NCBI GenBank assembly: GCA_000708835.1
Contig: DF236990.1
Span: 236,173-300,172 of the forward strand
DNA from: Klebsormidium nitens
Taxonomy: Eukaryota > Streptophyta > Klebsormidiophyceae > Klebsormidiales > Klebsormidiaceae
Direction: 5' to 3'
Length of the DNA stretch: 64,000 nucleotides
Positions within the stretch are counted from its first letter, which is position 1; every line of letters starts with the position of its first letter. A program made the translations under genes and the position numbers. Positions 29,965 to 42,088 of the stretch are shown one piece after another. The notes beneath the pieces were generated by a model. The model saw nothing but the letters and a program-made list of their open reading frames with translations, ran no database searches and was not told the origin of the DNA.

Positions 29965-32900
29965 ATGTCGTTGAGGGACCTTGTGATGGGGGGCGCCGGG
30001 TGCTCAGCTCCCGGCGTCGGCCCTTCCACAGCAAACCCGATGGCGGGGTTGGCGGACTCGCTGATTGGAGGGGCAGCCAAGCAGCAGGTATGCGAGCAGC
30101 TATGATGGTTATGTTCCAGCAACTGTAAGAAGTATTTGAGTTTTCTTGGAAGGGCGTATCTTGTGCGCATATCATCAAAGATATGTCTGCTTTGTATGTA
30201 GAAACTTTGGAGTTCGTCTCTGAAAAGCTGCGAGGAGGTGTGCAGTCATGTGCGCTATCTTTTCAGCTTAATAAACACACTCTGCTGACTCTTTTGTGGG
30301 GCTTACTGATTCTTGGCAATATGATAGATACCTCACTTGTTGATGCATCATATTGTCCAGAAAAACTCAAAAGGTGAACCCTAATGTCATGATGGCGAGT
30401 TTGCGCTCGTAGTTGTCTCAACCAGCTAAAAGGCTGCACTTCCATCTTCTCAATTCTGAACTGGTTATGCGTTCTGCTTTTCGCACCATCCTCACTCCCC
30501 TTGCTCCATCTGCCAATTTCTGACCACCTTCCTTCTTGAACTCAAACCCCTTCGATGCACTCTATCTAACACCAGTTTGAATCTTTTCATCTTCTTTACA
30601 GGAGCGCCTGCGCGAGCTGCCTGGTCTCGCTGGCCCCGAAGTTGGCCCCTCCTCTCAAGACTTCGGCCGCTCCCGTCTGCAACCCCCCCTCCCCGGCTTT
30701 GAGCTAGACCACGGGATTGTAGGGCCGTCCGGGCCCCGCGGTCAGGAGTTTCTGCAAGGGTTTAACTCGCACAACCAAGGGTTTAGCGATGCTTGGGACG
30801 AGGCGCTTCGGCCGGGGTTCCCGCACGGGCCTCCGATGGGGCCGGAGGCCGCGCACTTCGAGGACTTTGAGCGGATCTATTCGCAGCAGGGGCCGATGCT
30901 GGCGGGACCGATGCCGGAAGGTGAGCGAAGAATGTCGATAAGACCTTTGAAAAACCCTTGCGAAGTCACGCTGGTTCACTATCGCTGTAGCTGAAAAGGC
31001 GTGGCTTCATATGAGTTGGGTGCGTAAGGGAGGGGCTGGTAGTGGATCGCGATTTGAACGCTGATGGCTGTTGGCATTTTCTCTGAATAGCTAGTGGTGG
31101 TGCGGCAAGCCAGGTCATTTCATGTGTAGTTTGCTTATGAGGCCTCAATCTGGTGTCTTCTTCTGTCTATGCATCCCATGGAGAATGTCAGTCATACTCA
31201 GGCATATCACGATGGCACAATAGTAGAACAGGATGGGCCCAAAGGTTTGGGCCTAAAGATCTGTCATCTCGAAGGAATTCATCCTAGTATAGATCTTCAG
31301 AGTGTTTGAACTGTGTGATACCCCCTAAGGCCCCCTCTATGTTTTCGAAACGTTCAGGCCCAGAGCTCGAAGAACGCACTTACAAACCTGCTTCTCTGAA
31401 GCTCACCTGCCCCCCACTTTTGAGCAGATTACATACCATGGGGTTCTGTCACTTTCAGAAGAACATTGTCGGACTTGATAGTCTCGACACTCCCCGGCAG
31501 CTTCGTGCTAAGCCGCTCTTCACCAAGTGGTCATTGATCTCGTCTGACTCATCTCTGGACAGTTTGCATATGCTGGTGTCAAGATCCTCACAGCGCCCCT
31601 ACCCTTCCTCAAAAAACCCTTTCTCCTTTTCCCAGGCGCTCCTCAACAAGTCCTCGCCGGCTTCCTCCACTCGTTTCTGGACAGCTCTCGCACAGCCGCT
31701 CCGTTCCCCGCTGTCAAGCTGCCAGAGCTCGGGCTTTCACAAATGGACAAGGAGAGGATTCGCAACCGGAGTAGCATTATGGCGCGGCACATTTTTGCGG
31801 ACAAGGGCCCAATGTTTGTGGAGAACCAGGTGAGGCCAAAGGATGATCAGTCAATGAGGTTTGTGAGCAGTGGTCGGTGCGTTCAAATCCCCTCGATCCA
31901 AAGTTGAGAGTTACAATTTTAAGCAAATTTTACTAAAGCAACAAAATCCTGAACGTTGATGCTGAAGGCAAGTGCCAAAGGTTTCTCATCTTTCCTCGAA
32001 GTCCGACTTGTTGAGTTTCTTCTCTCATTCGATGAGGGCGAGCAAGAAGTTTAATCTTGTGTTTTCAAGTCCTAGAGTCAACAGGTTTGGATAAGGTTTT
32101 GCTTCCTTCCAATTCGCTGACTGAAGACTTTTTTTTTGGCAGGTCAATGCGCTGCTTCAGTCCCTCGAGATTGACCGCAACCCGGAGCTCGAGCACCGAA
32201 TGCACGGCCCGATGGGGGGCGCGTTCCGCGAGTTTGAGGACTACTGGGCGGAAGGGGCGCCCCCGGTGAATGGCCCCGGTCACCCCGACCAGTGGGCGGC
32301 GGAGTTTCAGAACAAGCTGAGGCTGCAGAACGGGAATCACTGGGGGGAGGAGTATGCCCGGGAGAACAGCAGCGGGGGCACGTGGGGTGACGAGTTTGCA
32401 CAGGTGAGGGGGCTGCAAATCTATTTCTGGTAATCAAGGAAGATCGCAGAGAATTTCATATGTAGTTTAGCCTTCTCAGAGGCCTTTTTCAAATGGCTTC
32501 CGTCTGGACGTCAGAATGGATCAGGCAAACGAGGGGATGATGAAGACGGTTGAGAAAGACAACGACGGGGTTGAATGCCAGTGGGAGTGGCTTACGTTTT
32601 AAGGGACAGACTCAGATGCAGAGACCACGATTGTACTTATGGAATTCTGTAGCGAGTTGACTTTCTCTAAGGCATTTTTCCATGAGCGACACGAAGACGA
32701 GAACACGAAGTGAAAAGGTGACAAAAGAAAGTCAGCTTCTGGAGAAGCCTCAAAATTAACGGCCATGCACTGCTTATCATCGGGATCCTCAAACAGAACT
32801 TTGCATGCTGAAATCCTGAGATCTGCTTAAAGTCCTGGCTGCCACGTTTCCAGGAGCAAGGTGACCAATGGGCAGAGGAGATGGCGGCACAGGAGCGCCA

Positions 32901-35900
32901 ACGGCTGGGGTTGTTGCCAGGTCAGCAGGCCGCCACGTTGGACCAGACGCGCCAGCTGGCGGAGACGCTAAGCCAGAATAAGGACCCCAAGTTCCAGGTA
33001 CGCTGTTCGTTTGGACACTTTCGGACTCGATTTGTACAGGTTTCCGACACATGTCCAAACACGTTTCCCAAGTATTAATCCATGGCTCTGACTTTGAGGC
33101 ATTAGTTACAGCTGGCGGAGAACCTGAGCCAAACAAGGTCGATGAGTTTCAGGGACGCTCGCCGGGCGGGTTTCCGAAACGAACGCCTCTTCAGTAACCT
33201 GAAGCACAGGCATCTGAGGATATGTGCATGTCAAGCAGTTGTGGCAATGAGAGGCGCTGAAGAACGGATTGTGCCTTCACTCAGCCTGCAGAAGGAATAT
33301 TGGACCGTTAAGAAAAGGTTTTCTGAAAGCCCAGCACAGAGGTGCAGGTATTACGTGCAGAACTCCAGGTCCCTCACATTTGTGCCAAGATGAGCCGAGG
33401 CCAGTTGATAATGAGAATACCCTCTTGTCATTGGTCCCTAAAAGGAGCCCCCCGCGCTAGTTTCTGGAGGGTTTTTCGAAGAAGCAGACTTTGACACCTA
33501 CGCTCTTAAAGAACCAAGTCCGCCGATCTTTTTGCAGAACTCCAAATTCCTCCAGTTCGTGTCCAAGATGAGTCGCGGCGAGCTGATCATGGAGGACAAC
33601 GCGGTGCGCGAAGCGGCGGCAGGCGACGGGTGGGCCAACGAGTTCCAGGTACAGCAGACGAGGGGCGCCTTTGGAGGGCCACAGCAGGTGCGGGGATTGG
33701 CCTGAGGCGCTTGTCTCTGTTCATATTCGTGGGCAATCGTTCCGGAGTCTTCATGCGCTGTTGATTCTGTGTTGGATACTTCAGGTGAGTGAACGGGAAC
33801 GTCATGCGAAACCTTCCCTAAAAACGTGAACGATTAGAATTCTCGTAAGTGGTGCAACTCCAAACTGCATCTGACGTGCCACACTTGTTGAAATTCGGAC
33901 GTTGTACGCTGCAGGCGAATGACTGGGCGTCCGAATTTCACCGCGAGCAACAGCAGGATCCACAGGGCTGGGCCGACGAGTATGCACAGGAGCAGGCACA
34001 GGGCCCCAAAGACTGGGCCGACGAGTTTGGGGACCAGGTCGCAAAGGGCGCGCTCGACATCGATGAGAGTGGATGGGTGGATAGCTACAACCAGTTCCTG
34101 GACGAGAGCCGGGGGGGAGAGGCGTCTACCTCGAACATGTGAGCCGCAAGCGTTGCTAAACCGTTTTCATCCATTCCGATCCCGTGCAGCTAAAAGTAGC
34201 TGTGCTCAGACTTTTCTGCTCACGCTCGGTACAAGGGGTTTTTGGAAGCGTGTAGTGCAAATTTGAACTCACTTCTGGGTCACTTAAGTGTTTGGGAGCG
34301 GTCGCTGACAGGAGGTAACGACAGGACGTCGCAGAAGACAGCGTGATTGCAGCGCTGTCCCGTTACCTTCATGCCGCTTCTTTGCTTCCGTCGATGGTTC
34401 TTCTCAAGTCGATAACTTCCCGTCCGTTCCCTTCACAAAGTACAAGCTTTGAAAATGGGGTAAAGTAAGGGAGTGGAACAAAACCACTAGGAAGTTGTTC
34501 TACCAGTCAAGAGGTACGGCTTTTTCTTGCTCACCAGTCGTCTCTGCCTCCACAGGGACTACAAGTTCGCGGAGCAGAATCCGTACATGGGCCACCCCGC
34601 CCCGCTGCGTGAGGGTCAGGACCTTTTCCGGCGCGGGCTGCTCAGCGAAGCGGTGCTGGCGCTTGAAGCGGAGGTGCTGAAAAACCCCAACAGCTGCGAA
34701 GGGTGGCGACTGCTGGGGAATTGCCACGCGGAGAATGATGACGACCGCCAGGTATCGGGCTTGCGTTTTGGGGCTCAGCTTTCCTCATTTCTCTGACTTT
34801 TGTCGTCTTACCTTTTTCGCCTCGTCTTGCAGCCAGCTTTCGTGCTTCCATGCGATTGTTTGGCCTTCGGGGAAACGGCTTTGCAGCAATCCATCGTTTT
34901 TGAAGCATCTTAGTCCCACTTCTACTTGGTCTAGATACGCCGCCTTGTCTTCCTTCTTTCCCCTTTCCTTTGGAATACGCATGGAAACACTTTTTCCTTT
35001 TTCCTTTCTTGTTTTCAGCTATATCCAAGGGGATCGGCATTGTCGTTACTGATAAGAAACTCGGTGATGTGGCGTTAGCAAGAGCTTTCTCACCTTACGT
35101 TCCACTCGGGCTGACCTCCCCGTCACTTTCTTCAGGCGATCGCAGCCATGCTCAAGGCTCGGGAGGCCGACCCGACCAACCTGGAGGTCCTCTTGAGCTT
35201 GGGCGTAAGTCACACCAACGAACTGGAGCAACAGGAGGCTCTGGGCTACCTCCGCTCCTGGCTACAAAACCACCCGCGCTATGGGAAGCTCGTGCCACAG
35301 GACGGGTCCGCCGAAGGGCTCGGACACGAAGAGGTGAGGCGGTACAGGTTTTTGGAAGTTATTCGTTGGCAATCTGGTCTTGGACTGATGGTTCGAGGAC
35401 TATCTCAGTGCGTCGCACGCTTTTGTCGGAGCTTTGAAGCCATTCGCGGGCCGTCTCGATTGGGGAGTTGAGGATCTTTTCCAAAGCGAGGAGGCCGCTT
35501 GTGCTTATGGCGGAAACCCGCTTAAACATCAACTAGGAAGCTCCGACTGCTTAAGACAAAAGTTCCAATCTTAGATGACCGCCGGAAGATGCCGACCTGC
35601 AAATTGTGCCGGGGTTGCTCTTGACTTTAAGCTGCAAGCGCCAAAACCCATAGATTTGCAAGCTCATAGTAAGTTTAATCGCTTTGTCGTATACCCCCAT
35701 TTCAAGTTGTGCACATGTTTCTGACGGCCGTTTTGGGAAGCGCCGGACGCTAGGGTGCCGCGGGTGTTGTTCAACGTGAGCAGCGAGTATTGATAAGAAA
35801 GACGGAACATTCTTGATGCATTTTGCTTTGAATTCCCGATTTCAAATCTTTGAACCTTTGAGGTGGTCAATATGTTCCGGGCGGCCGTCCTGGAAGCGCC

Positions 35901-38103
35901 GGAAGACGCGGACCTGCACACGGTGCTCGAGCGTGCTCTTCAACCTGAGCCGCAAATGATCCCTAAAGTATAAAAATGGTCAAGCCAACAAAGTCTGAGA
36001 CTAATAATCGTCATTCTCAGGTGGTCAATATGTTCCGCGCGGCCGTTCGGGAGGCGCCGGAAGACGCGGACCTGCACACGGTGCTCGGCGTGCTGTTCAA
36101 CCTGAGCCGCGAATACGACCTCGCCATCGAGGCCTTCCGCCAGGCGCTGCAGCTCAAGCCCAAGGACTACTCGCTGGTAAGAAGGGGCAGGAACCAGAGC
36201 GGGATCTGGACTTGGATTGTGGAAGGTTGCGCTTCGTCTTTCACAGCGCTGAAGCCCAAGGGCTACTCGCTGGTGAGTTAGGGGCAGGAACTAGAGCGCA
36301 ATACGGGATCAGACCGTTGCGCAGAAGATCTTTGTTTGCAAAGTCCTTGCTCTCTTACAGCGCTGAAGCCCAAGGACTACTCGCTGGTAAGGAAATGGGC
36401 AGGAACTAGAGCGGGATACGGAATCGAGCAGAAGGTCTTTGTTTGCAAAGTCCTTTCTTACAGCGCTGAAGCTCAAGGGCTGCTCGCTGGTGAGGAGAAG
36501 GGCCGGAACCAGAGCCGAATACGGAATCAGATTGTGGAAGGAAGGTTGCACCTTTTCTTTTTATGAATTTCATGTTCTCTTACGCTGCTCAAGCCCTAGG
36601 ACTACTCGTGTGAGACGGGGGTTGGAATCGTTGTATTCCGTATCCGATGATCTAGTTGAAAAACCGAACCTTCCCGCCTACGAAGTCCTTGTCGTTGTAC
36701 TAAGAATCTCTGATTATCTAATTTTTTCTGTGGAAGCAGTGTGCATGGAACCCTCGCTGCACTTACGATGAAATCATAGGAACAAGCTGGGAAACGTTGA
36801 GGCAACGCTTTGGAACTCCTCAAAAACTTCGTTCGCTTCTGCAGTGGAACAAGCTAGGTGCGACCCAGGCCAACAGCGCGCGAAGCGCCGACGCCGTTCA
36901 AGCGTACCAGGAAGCGCTGGACCTTAAGCCCAACTACGTCCGGGCGTGGTCCAACATGGGCATCGGTTACGCTAACCAGGTAGGGTTACCATGGCATGCT
37001 CCAACATGTACGTTGGTTGCGCTAACCATGTTGTGGATGACCGCGTTTTGGGTATGCCTTTGGGCAGACTTTGCTGGGTCATTCGGTCCGGGTTACGCTG
37101 ACCGGATAAGGTTCATCAGCAATTCATGGTGATGCGGAGAAACCCAGACGGGGTTAACGCCCTTCAACGGGCTGTTGATGGAATTTAATAAGGTATTTGG
37201 GCCCTTTCCTGTGGGCGTCATTGGCCAGGCTCTTTGATGTTTGTGCGGACGCTAGATTCGGATACCCGATATCTACGGATTTATCTCGTGGATCCATTTT
37301 TCGTTCTTGTCGAGGATTGGATTCTTCACCTTTAGAATGACCCAGGGGCACGTTCCTCGTCCAATCGTTGCCCAATACTTTTGCTGAAGACACTTGCTGG
37401 CGAATCATGCGCCTCGTTTTACACAGTACTCACTGACATCTTCAGGACCGCGGCGAATGGCATCGACTAGCTTCGATAGGTCTGACGGGACGCTCAACTT
37501 TGCAGGGGCGTTACGAGGAGTCTATCCGGTACTACGTTCAAGCGCTTCAGATGAACCCGATGTCTGACAACGCCTGGAACTACCTGCGAATCTCGCTTAG
37601 GTAAGGGGCACCACTCCTCGGGCATCTCTTTGTGGAAAGAGAGGTTTTTTGCGGCCTCTTCCGCTGGTTATCTTCGCTTTGCATCTTGGTTTGACGCTTG
37701 CAAGGGTTGACGTCTTCGTACCAAGTCTGGCATGCATTGTCGGAGGCCACCGCAAACTGGCTGTCGAAGGGACACCCCTTTGGGTGAACAGATGCTGATC
37801 TTGAAGCAAGAGAAAAAACAGGGATGTGAACGAACCCGACTGTGAATTGAAAGCTTTCAAAGCGCAGCCTGATTTTGGGTCGCACTCCGTGACACGTGGA
37901 GCAGAAGGGTCATCCGGTGATCAAGTATGACCTTATTGTTTGAGGGTTTCGCAATGCGGGGCGTTGGAGGGATTTGACTTTTTCTTTTGGGCGCTGTTGA
38001 CCCAAGGACGTTTGATTTCTGCAGCTGCGCTGGGAGAATGGACATGGTGGAACTCGTGGACCGCAAAGACTTGGACGTGCTAGCAAAGGAATACCCATTG
38101 TAA
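29965..38103 (+). CDS. PEX5: Peroxisomal targeting signal 1 receptor PEX5
   Basis: Thirteen exons: 29965-30087, 30602-30920, 31636-31829, 32143-32403, 32854-32997, 33538-33687 (or 33648), 33915-34138, 34556-34751, 35136-35333, 36021-36176, 36845-36979, 37506-37600, 38025-38103. They give about 757 residues (Arabidopsis 728). The protein cycles between cytosol and peroxisome membrane and brings in PTS1 cargo; in plants it also carries PEX7 with PTS2 cargo. The N-terminus MSLRDLVMGGAGCSAPG has Cys13, the conserved export-ubiquitination site. A block RNRSSIMARHIFADKG is typical of plant PEX5. Several W-x3-F/Y motifs for PEX14/PEX13 binding follow (WAAEF, WGEEY, WGDEF, WANEF, WASEF, WADEY, WADEF). 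The TPR domain starts near GQDLFRRGLLSEAVLALEAE and ends with NYVRAWSNMGIGYANQ and a final helix ending KEYPL. Exon 6 has two in-phase donors (33648, 33687); the longer form aligns better. Introns hold decayed copies of several exon edges. Confidence 0.96.
33109..33420 (+). repeat. Intronic copies of PEX5 exon 5 end and exon 6 start
   Basis: At 33109-33158 the sequence repeats the end of the exon that closes at 32997 (CAGCTGGCGGAGA...CTxAGCCA), but the donor GT has become GG. At 33361-33420 the sequence repeats the start of the exon at 33538 (AACTCCA...AAGATGAG), and the acceptor GTGCAG before it is intact. Both lie in the single intron between these exons. Confidence 0.75.
35576..35960 (+). 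repeat. Three decaying upstream copies of PEX5 exon 10 start
   Basis: The real exon begins at 36021 with GTGGTCAATATGTTCCGCGC. A near-identical copy of about 95 bases starts at 35863 after TTTGAG. Older copies are seen near 35705-35800 and 35576-35640, with increasing divergence and stop codons. They lie in tandem upstream of the real acceptor, and identity falls with distance from it. Confidence 0.8.
36247..36620 (+). repeat. Tandem 26-nt micro-exon-like copies after PEX5 exon 10
   Basis: The real exon ends at 36176 with codons for LKPKDYSL. Copies of exactly 26 bases follow at 36247-36272, 36361-36386 and 36464-36489. Each is preceded by a pyrimidine tract and CAG and followed by GTGAG or GTAAG. 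A fifth, broken copy is near 36586-36611. Unit spacing is about 102-114 bases. Because 26 is not a multiple of 3 and the copy reads CGC TGA in the incoming phase, including one would truncate the protein. Confidence 0.88.
37000..37110 (+). repeat. Decayed copies of PEX5 exon 11 end
   Basis: After the real exon end at 36979 (coding SNMGIGYANQ), similar strings recur: near 37000-37032 (GCTCCAACATG...TTGCGCTAACCATG) and near 37085-37110 (GGTCCGGGTTACGCTGACCGG). The matches are short, so the call is weaker than for the other arrays. Confidence 0.55.
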
Positions 38104-39418
38104 GGTCTCATGCGGCTATATGTAAACTCTGGCGTTGACAAAGAGTCGCCCACCCAAACAAATTATGGTATCGTGGTTGTAGGTCTAGGCAGAACACGAT
38201 CATGCTCACAAATATATATCGCAATCCGATTGGTATTCACTTTTGGGACTCCCTGAGGCACCTCGTTGTGCCAGCTTTGTGCCTATGCGTGATGAGTTAG
38301 GACGGCTGGATCTGTTCTAGTGCTATGGCGCGCCGCACATAATAAGCCCGATCGTGTTCGTTTCAATTGACAGTTTGTGATCCGTAACGCCGTGATCCAA
38401 GTGCAAGCTTGGATGGTTGCGTTGCTCGAAGTGGCATGTAATCTGCGTCGAGTCATGCTGTTCGAAAGCTCGAGACCGGACTTTCAAAATTTTGGGGCAT
38501 ACGTTTTCCAATCACAACCTGGGTCTAACGAGCTAACTTGTACGACACGAGTAGGCGGCAGCCCATGTCTGGGACGGGCCAGCGGCCCAGCAGCATTGTT
38601 GGGCGGCGTGAGTCCGTCAGAAGATCCATCGATCCGTCAGACTATCTCATGCAAACGGTTCATGATAGAGCCACTACGCTGAGTTGGACCGCGTACCTGC
38701 ATTGGTACATGGTGCCAGACGACCGCATTAAAATTGATTGATCGCACGCCGCTCGACGGCCCCGTGACCGGGCTGAGCGCTGTACTAAGATGCATGTCAT
38801 GCAGCCTGCCGGGTGCATGGGCTGCATCGCACTGCATAATTGATTCATTGCCCATTGAAATGAAGGCATTCAGTAGATTCTAAAGACCGTCGGTTTGCCT
38901 CCGCTCGCGCCGCAATGATGTGCATGGCACCCACACGTACTGACAGGTAGGCGGCAGCACACTGTGACAGCCTGAGTCATTGGCACCACGGGAGTACCAT
39001 GCATGCGCATGGCATGTCATATTTGCACATACTTTCTACAGTAACGGCCGCGTATGCAACACAGTGGCCGGTGCTAAAGGATGGTTAGGAGCATGGGCCC
39101 GCGCGACCACCAATCAGCATGTCTAGCGGACCGTCTAGCTGCTGAATTCAATTTTCGAAGGCGTGCGCGCTGCCGAACTTTGTCAGACGACTGATGTCGT
39201 TATCGAGCTAGCTAGTTGCATACGCGATTGTGGTAAGTTGTTGTTGTCCGCCTCTCATTTCCACAACATTTGAAGTTGTTAAGTCAACGCTGCGCTAAGC
39301 CAACTTATCGTGGACTTATCGAGGACGCGTTACTCAACTTACAATGCGATCATGCAAACGCAATCAAGTCACCTGATGGTGGAGACCGATGCCTATGAGG
39401 CGGGGTTTCATATTAAAC
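38104..39418. other. Convergent intergenic region, PEX5 to FkbM methyltransferase
   Basis: This 1.3-kb spacer lies between two 3' ends. I see no supported ORF, RNA gene or clear repeat. There are several small palindromes rich in GCATGC and AGCTAGCT, which I do not interpret. Confidence 0.4.
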
Positions 39419-42088
39419 TCAATTAGAAACGAGTCCTTCTAGAGGATCCCCCTGTAGTTGGGGATCCTTCGCAGGCCCCTTTTCTACCGGGGCGTCTTGT
39501 ACGTTTCCCGCCGTTGCCCCCACGTTCACATTCGCGATCTGCCCTATCGTCTGCTTATTCGTCCATATCTGATACTCAGGCATGGTGACCAGCTCAAACA
39601 CCCCCCCAAACGTCTCCGTGAGCGCTTTCGCCACCGACGCCTCCGCCCCCGGTTTTAGGTTCTCGTGTTGCTCCACGGTTAGCAGCTTAACCTTGGGTAA
39701 CCAACTCAACCTGTTAAACGTGTCCTGTGTGAAAACCTCCCGCTCTGAGCCCTCGATGTCGATCTTTGCCAAATCGAACGACCCGAGGTTGAACAACTGC
39801 ACGAGGTAGTCGACGGTCACCGCCGGGAAGAAGTCGAGCGGTTCGGAACCGGCGGTCTTTGCTGCCACGTCAGCTTTCGTCACCTCTTCCACGACGTACT
39901 CCCACTCGTGGCCGCCCTCCTTGTACTTCTCGCGAATACGCAGCGCCGTGACTTTCCACCAAAGACCTGCAGAAGAAGCATTTCTAGTTTGTATGTTTGA
40001 GGATCCACGCGTTTGAGGATTCACAACCCGCTTTCATAACCTATGCGACGAATTCAATCTCTTTGAAGGGAAGCTTCCAAGTGGTCCCTTCCACTGTACT
40101 ATATCAAAGATACCAACTTCTGTCCGTCGATTATTTCCAAAAACCAATCCGACTCAACAAAGCTTGATCAAGCTGGTTCTTCAGACCGCCGTTGAAACTT
40201 TTGAAACAGCGGTGCAGAGAAGAGACATTCGCTTAATGCCCAAATCTTCATGGCCTGCAATCCACTAGAAGGTGGTTCCAGGGGCTCCAACAGAGCACCG
40301 AGATTCATTAACTTCCGTCCCAGAAATCTGCAATTTCGGCCAGTGCCAGACAGAATCAAGAGAGGCCCCACGTTGGTCTTACAAACGCAGAACTAGCTGA
40401 TTAATGCGCAAGGAGGCGGTGTCAAAGGCGATGATGTCTGCGGCCAGGGTGACCTTCGCGAAAATATTGTTCTCTTTGCCTAAAATCCAGTCAGAAGCCC
40501 ATTCCACGTTGAGAAAGTTGATGAGATGTCCAAGGCACCCCTGCAGGTCACAAGAACTATGATAGCGCTTGTGGTGGCGAGCAAGAAGGTACAATCGAAA
40601 TTTCTCCCATGCTGTATTGCTTTCAGATGATTTTGAACTGTGGGACTAGTCCGAGCATCATAACTGACTACTGGCTGTGCCCCACACCCCACTCCTCCTA
40701 GAAAAACTTAACAGAAACTGCAGAACCTCGAGCAAAGTGTCAGGCTATGTAGGCCTGTGTCTAAGTTTCAAACATCCAGCTGCGGATGCACCATTAATAC
40801 TTGAAATTGGGCTTCCAGATCGGGAACTTTTCAATGGACTCATCAAAATAAAGTCAACAACACTGTCTCCTGACCGCTTCCAAAAAGGTGCCTGATCGCA
40901 GTAACGGAACACCCAGTAGAAATCAGCAGGATCTCTCACCTGCCCTTAAGGGGATCACATTCGCAAGGTGCTTTGTGTTGCGCCGCAATTGCCGGTAGTT
41001 ATCCGTGTCCGGTTCAATCGTAATGATTGTTGCATCAGGAAACCTGAACAGGCAAGATGCAAGTTTCCATTAGAAAGAAATGCAAGAGAAGCTTCCCTTA
41101 CGCCTTGCAATTGTCGGAGCGCAGATGTATAAGGTGTGGGAGTGAACCTCGTTCGTTGCATCAGTCTGAGACAATTCAGCATTTAATCGGACAAACACAT
41201 AGAGCCCTGGTTACCATGACATCAGATTGACCAGGATTGGTCGTGACACACATACTGCAACGTCGTCTTTGTTCAAACGCACATTCACCACCACTCCAAT
41301 CTAGGGTTTCCGAGCCCTTGAGTGCCGACCGTGACTCACATCGTGCCGAAGATGAGCGCCCCAAACCCGACGTTGCCCCCGGCATCCAGGATCGTCTGCG
41401 GCGTGTAGTCCGCCAGATAGTAGTACTCCAGCTTATCAAACAGCTGCAGAACCACTTCAATGTCCGAAGTATGCGGCCGAACGTACAGTGTGACTAGGCA
41501 CTCCTCCGCCAGGCACGGAATCACGCCCGCCGCTGACACGAGCAAACACTCGACGTCCTTTGCGGGGACGTCATATAAATGCTGGCGGAGGGACTTGATG
41601 TCCCACCACTTGTAATCCCAAGAGTAGCGGTTCTCCCAAGGCTTTGAGCCGTGGGGTTGGCTCAGTAACTGCTCGACTTGGCTGTCTGGCAGACCGCACA
41701 AGTCCCCGTGCTTTCGCACACCGCTGACCGTAGCTACCTGAGTTGTTTCCAACTTTGAACGACTGCTTTCAGATCCTACGAGAGTACGGCTCGCTAAGGA
41801 GGTTTCGGGACCTGATTGAGATATGCCAGCAGCTAGCTGACTTTCAGACCCTGCCTGAGTACTTTCAGAATGAAATTTACTCCCTGATTGAATGACGTCA
41901 GCTACTGTCACCAGCTCTCTCGTGAGAGGCGACCTTGCCGACCCCTCGTTCACATAGATTACACGCTGCTTTCCTGCAGGGCCTACTACGGTTCCTAAAT
42001 AGAATAAGAAAGCACCACCTGCGATGAGAAGGAGAATGGAAATCACCGAGCTCCATGAGCCCGACTTCATGCCACTCCTTGATCTCAT
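39419..42088 (-). CDS. Membrane-anchored FkbM-family SAM methyltransferase
   Basis: Three minus-strand exons, 42088-41340, 41043-40940 and 39966-39419, joined in phase, give about 466 residues. The start ATG at 42088 is followed by a basic stretch and one hydrophobic segment (about residues 13-34), so a type II membrane protein of the secretory pathway is likely. A Ser/Thr-rich stalk leads to the catalytic part. There the SAM-binding motif ILDAGGNVGFGALIFG, the acidic loop IITIEPDTDNYRQL, LWWKVTALRI and LAKIDIEGSEREVF follow in the order known for FkbM-type methyltransferases (Methyltransf_21). Family members methylate hydroxyls of small molecules or glycans; the substrate here is unknown. 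The 970-base second intron holds nothing I recognise. A further ATG at codon 7 is a possible alternative start. Confidence 0.88.

Noticed and set aside
40379-40594. A further exon of the methyltransferase gene in its second intron
   Set aside because: Exons 2 and 3 join directly in phase with family-like sequence (RAGLWWKV); adding this ORF would break the alignment.
39419-42088. FkbM methyltransferase as a recent bacterial transfer
   Set aside because: It has introns, a eukaryotic-style membrane anchor and base composition like its neighbours; FkbM proteins are common in algae.
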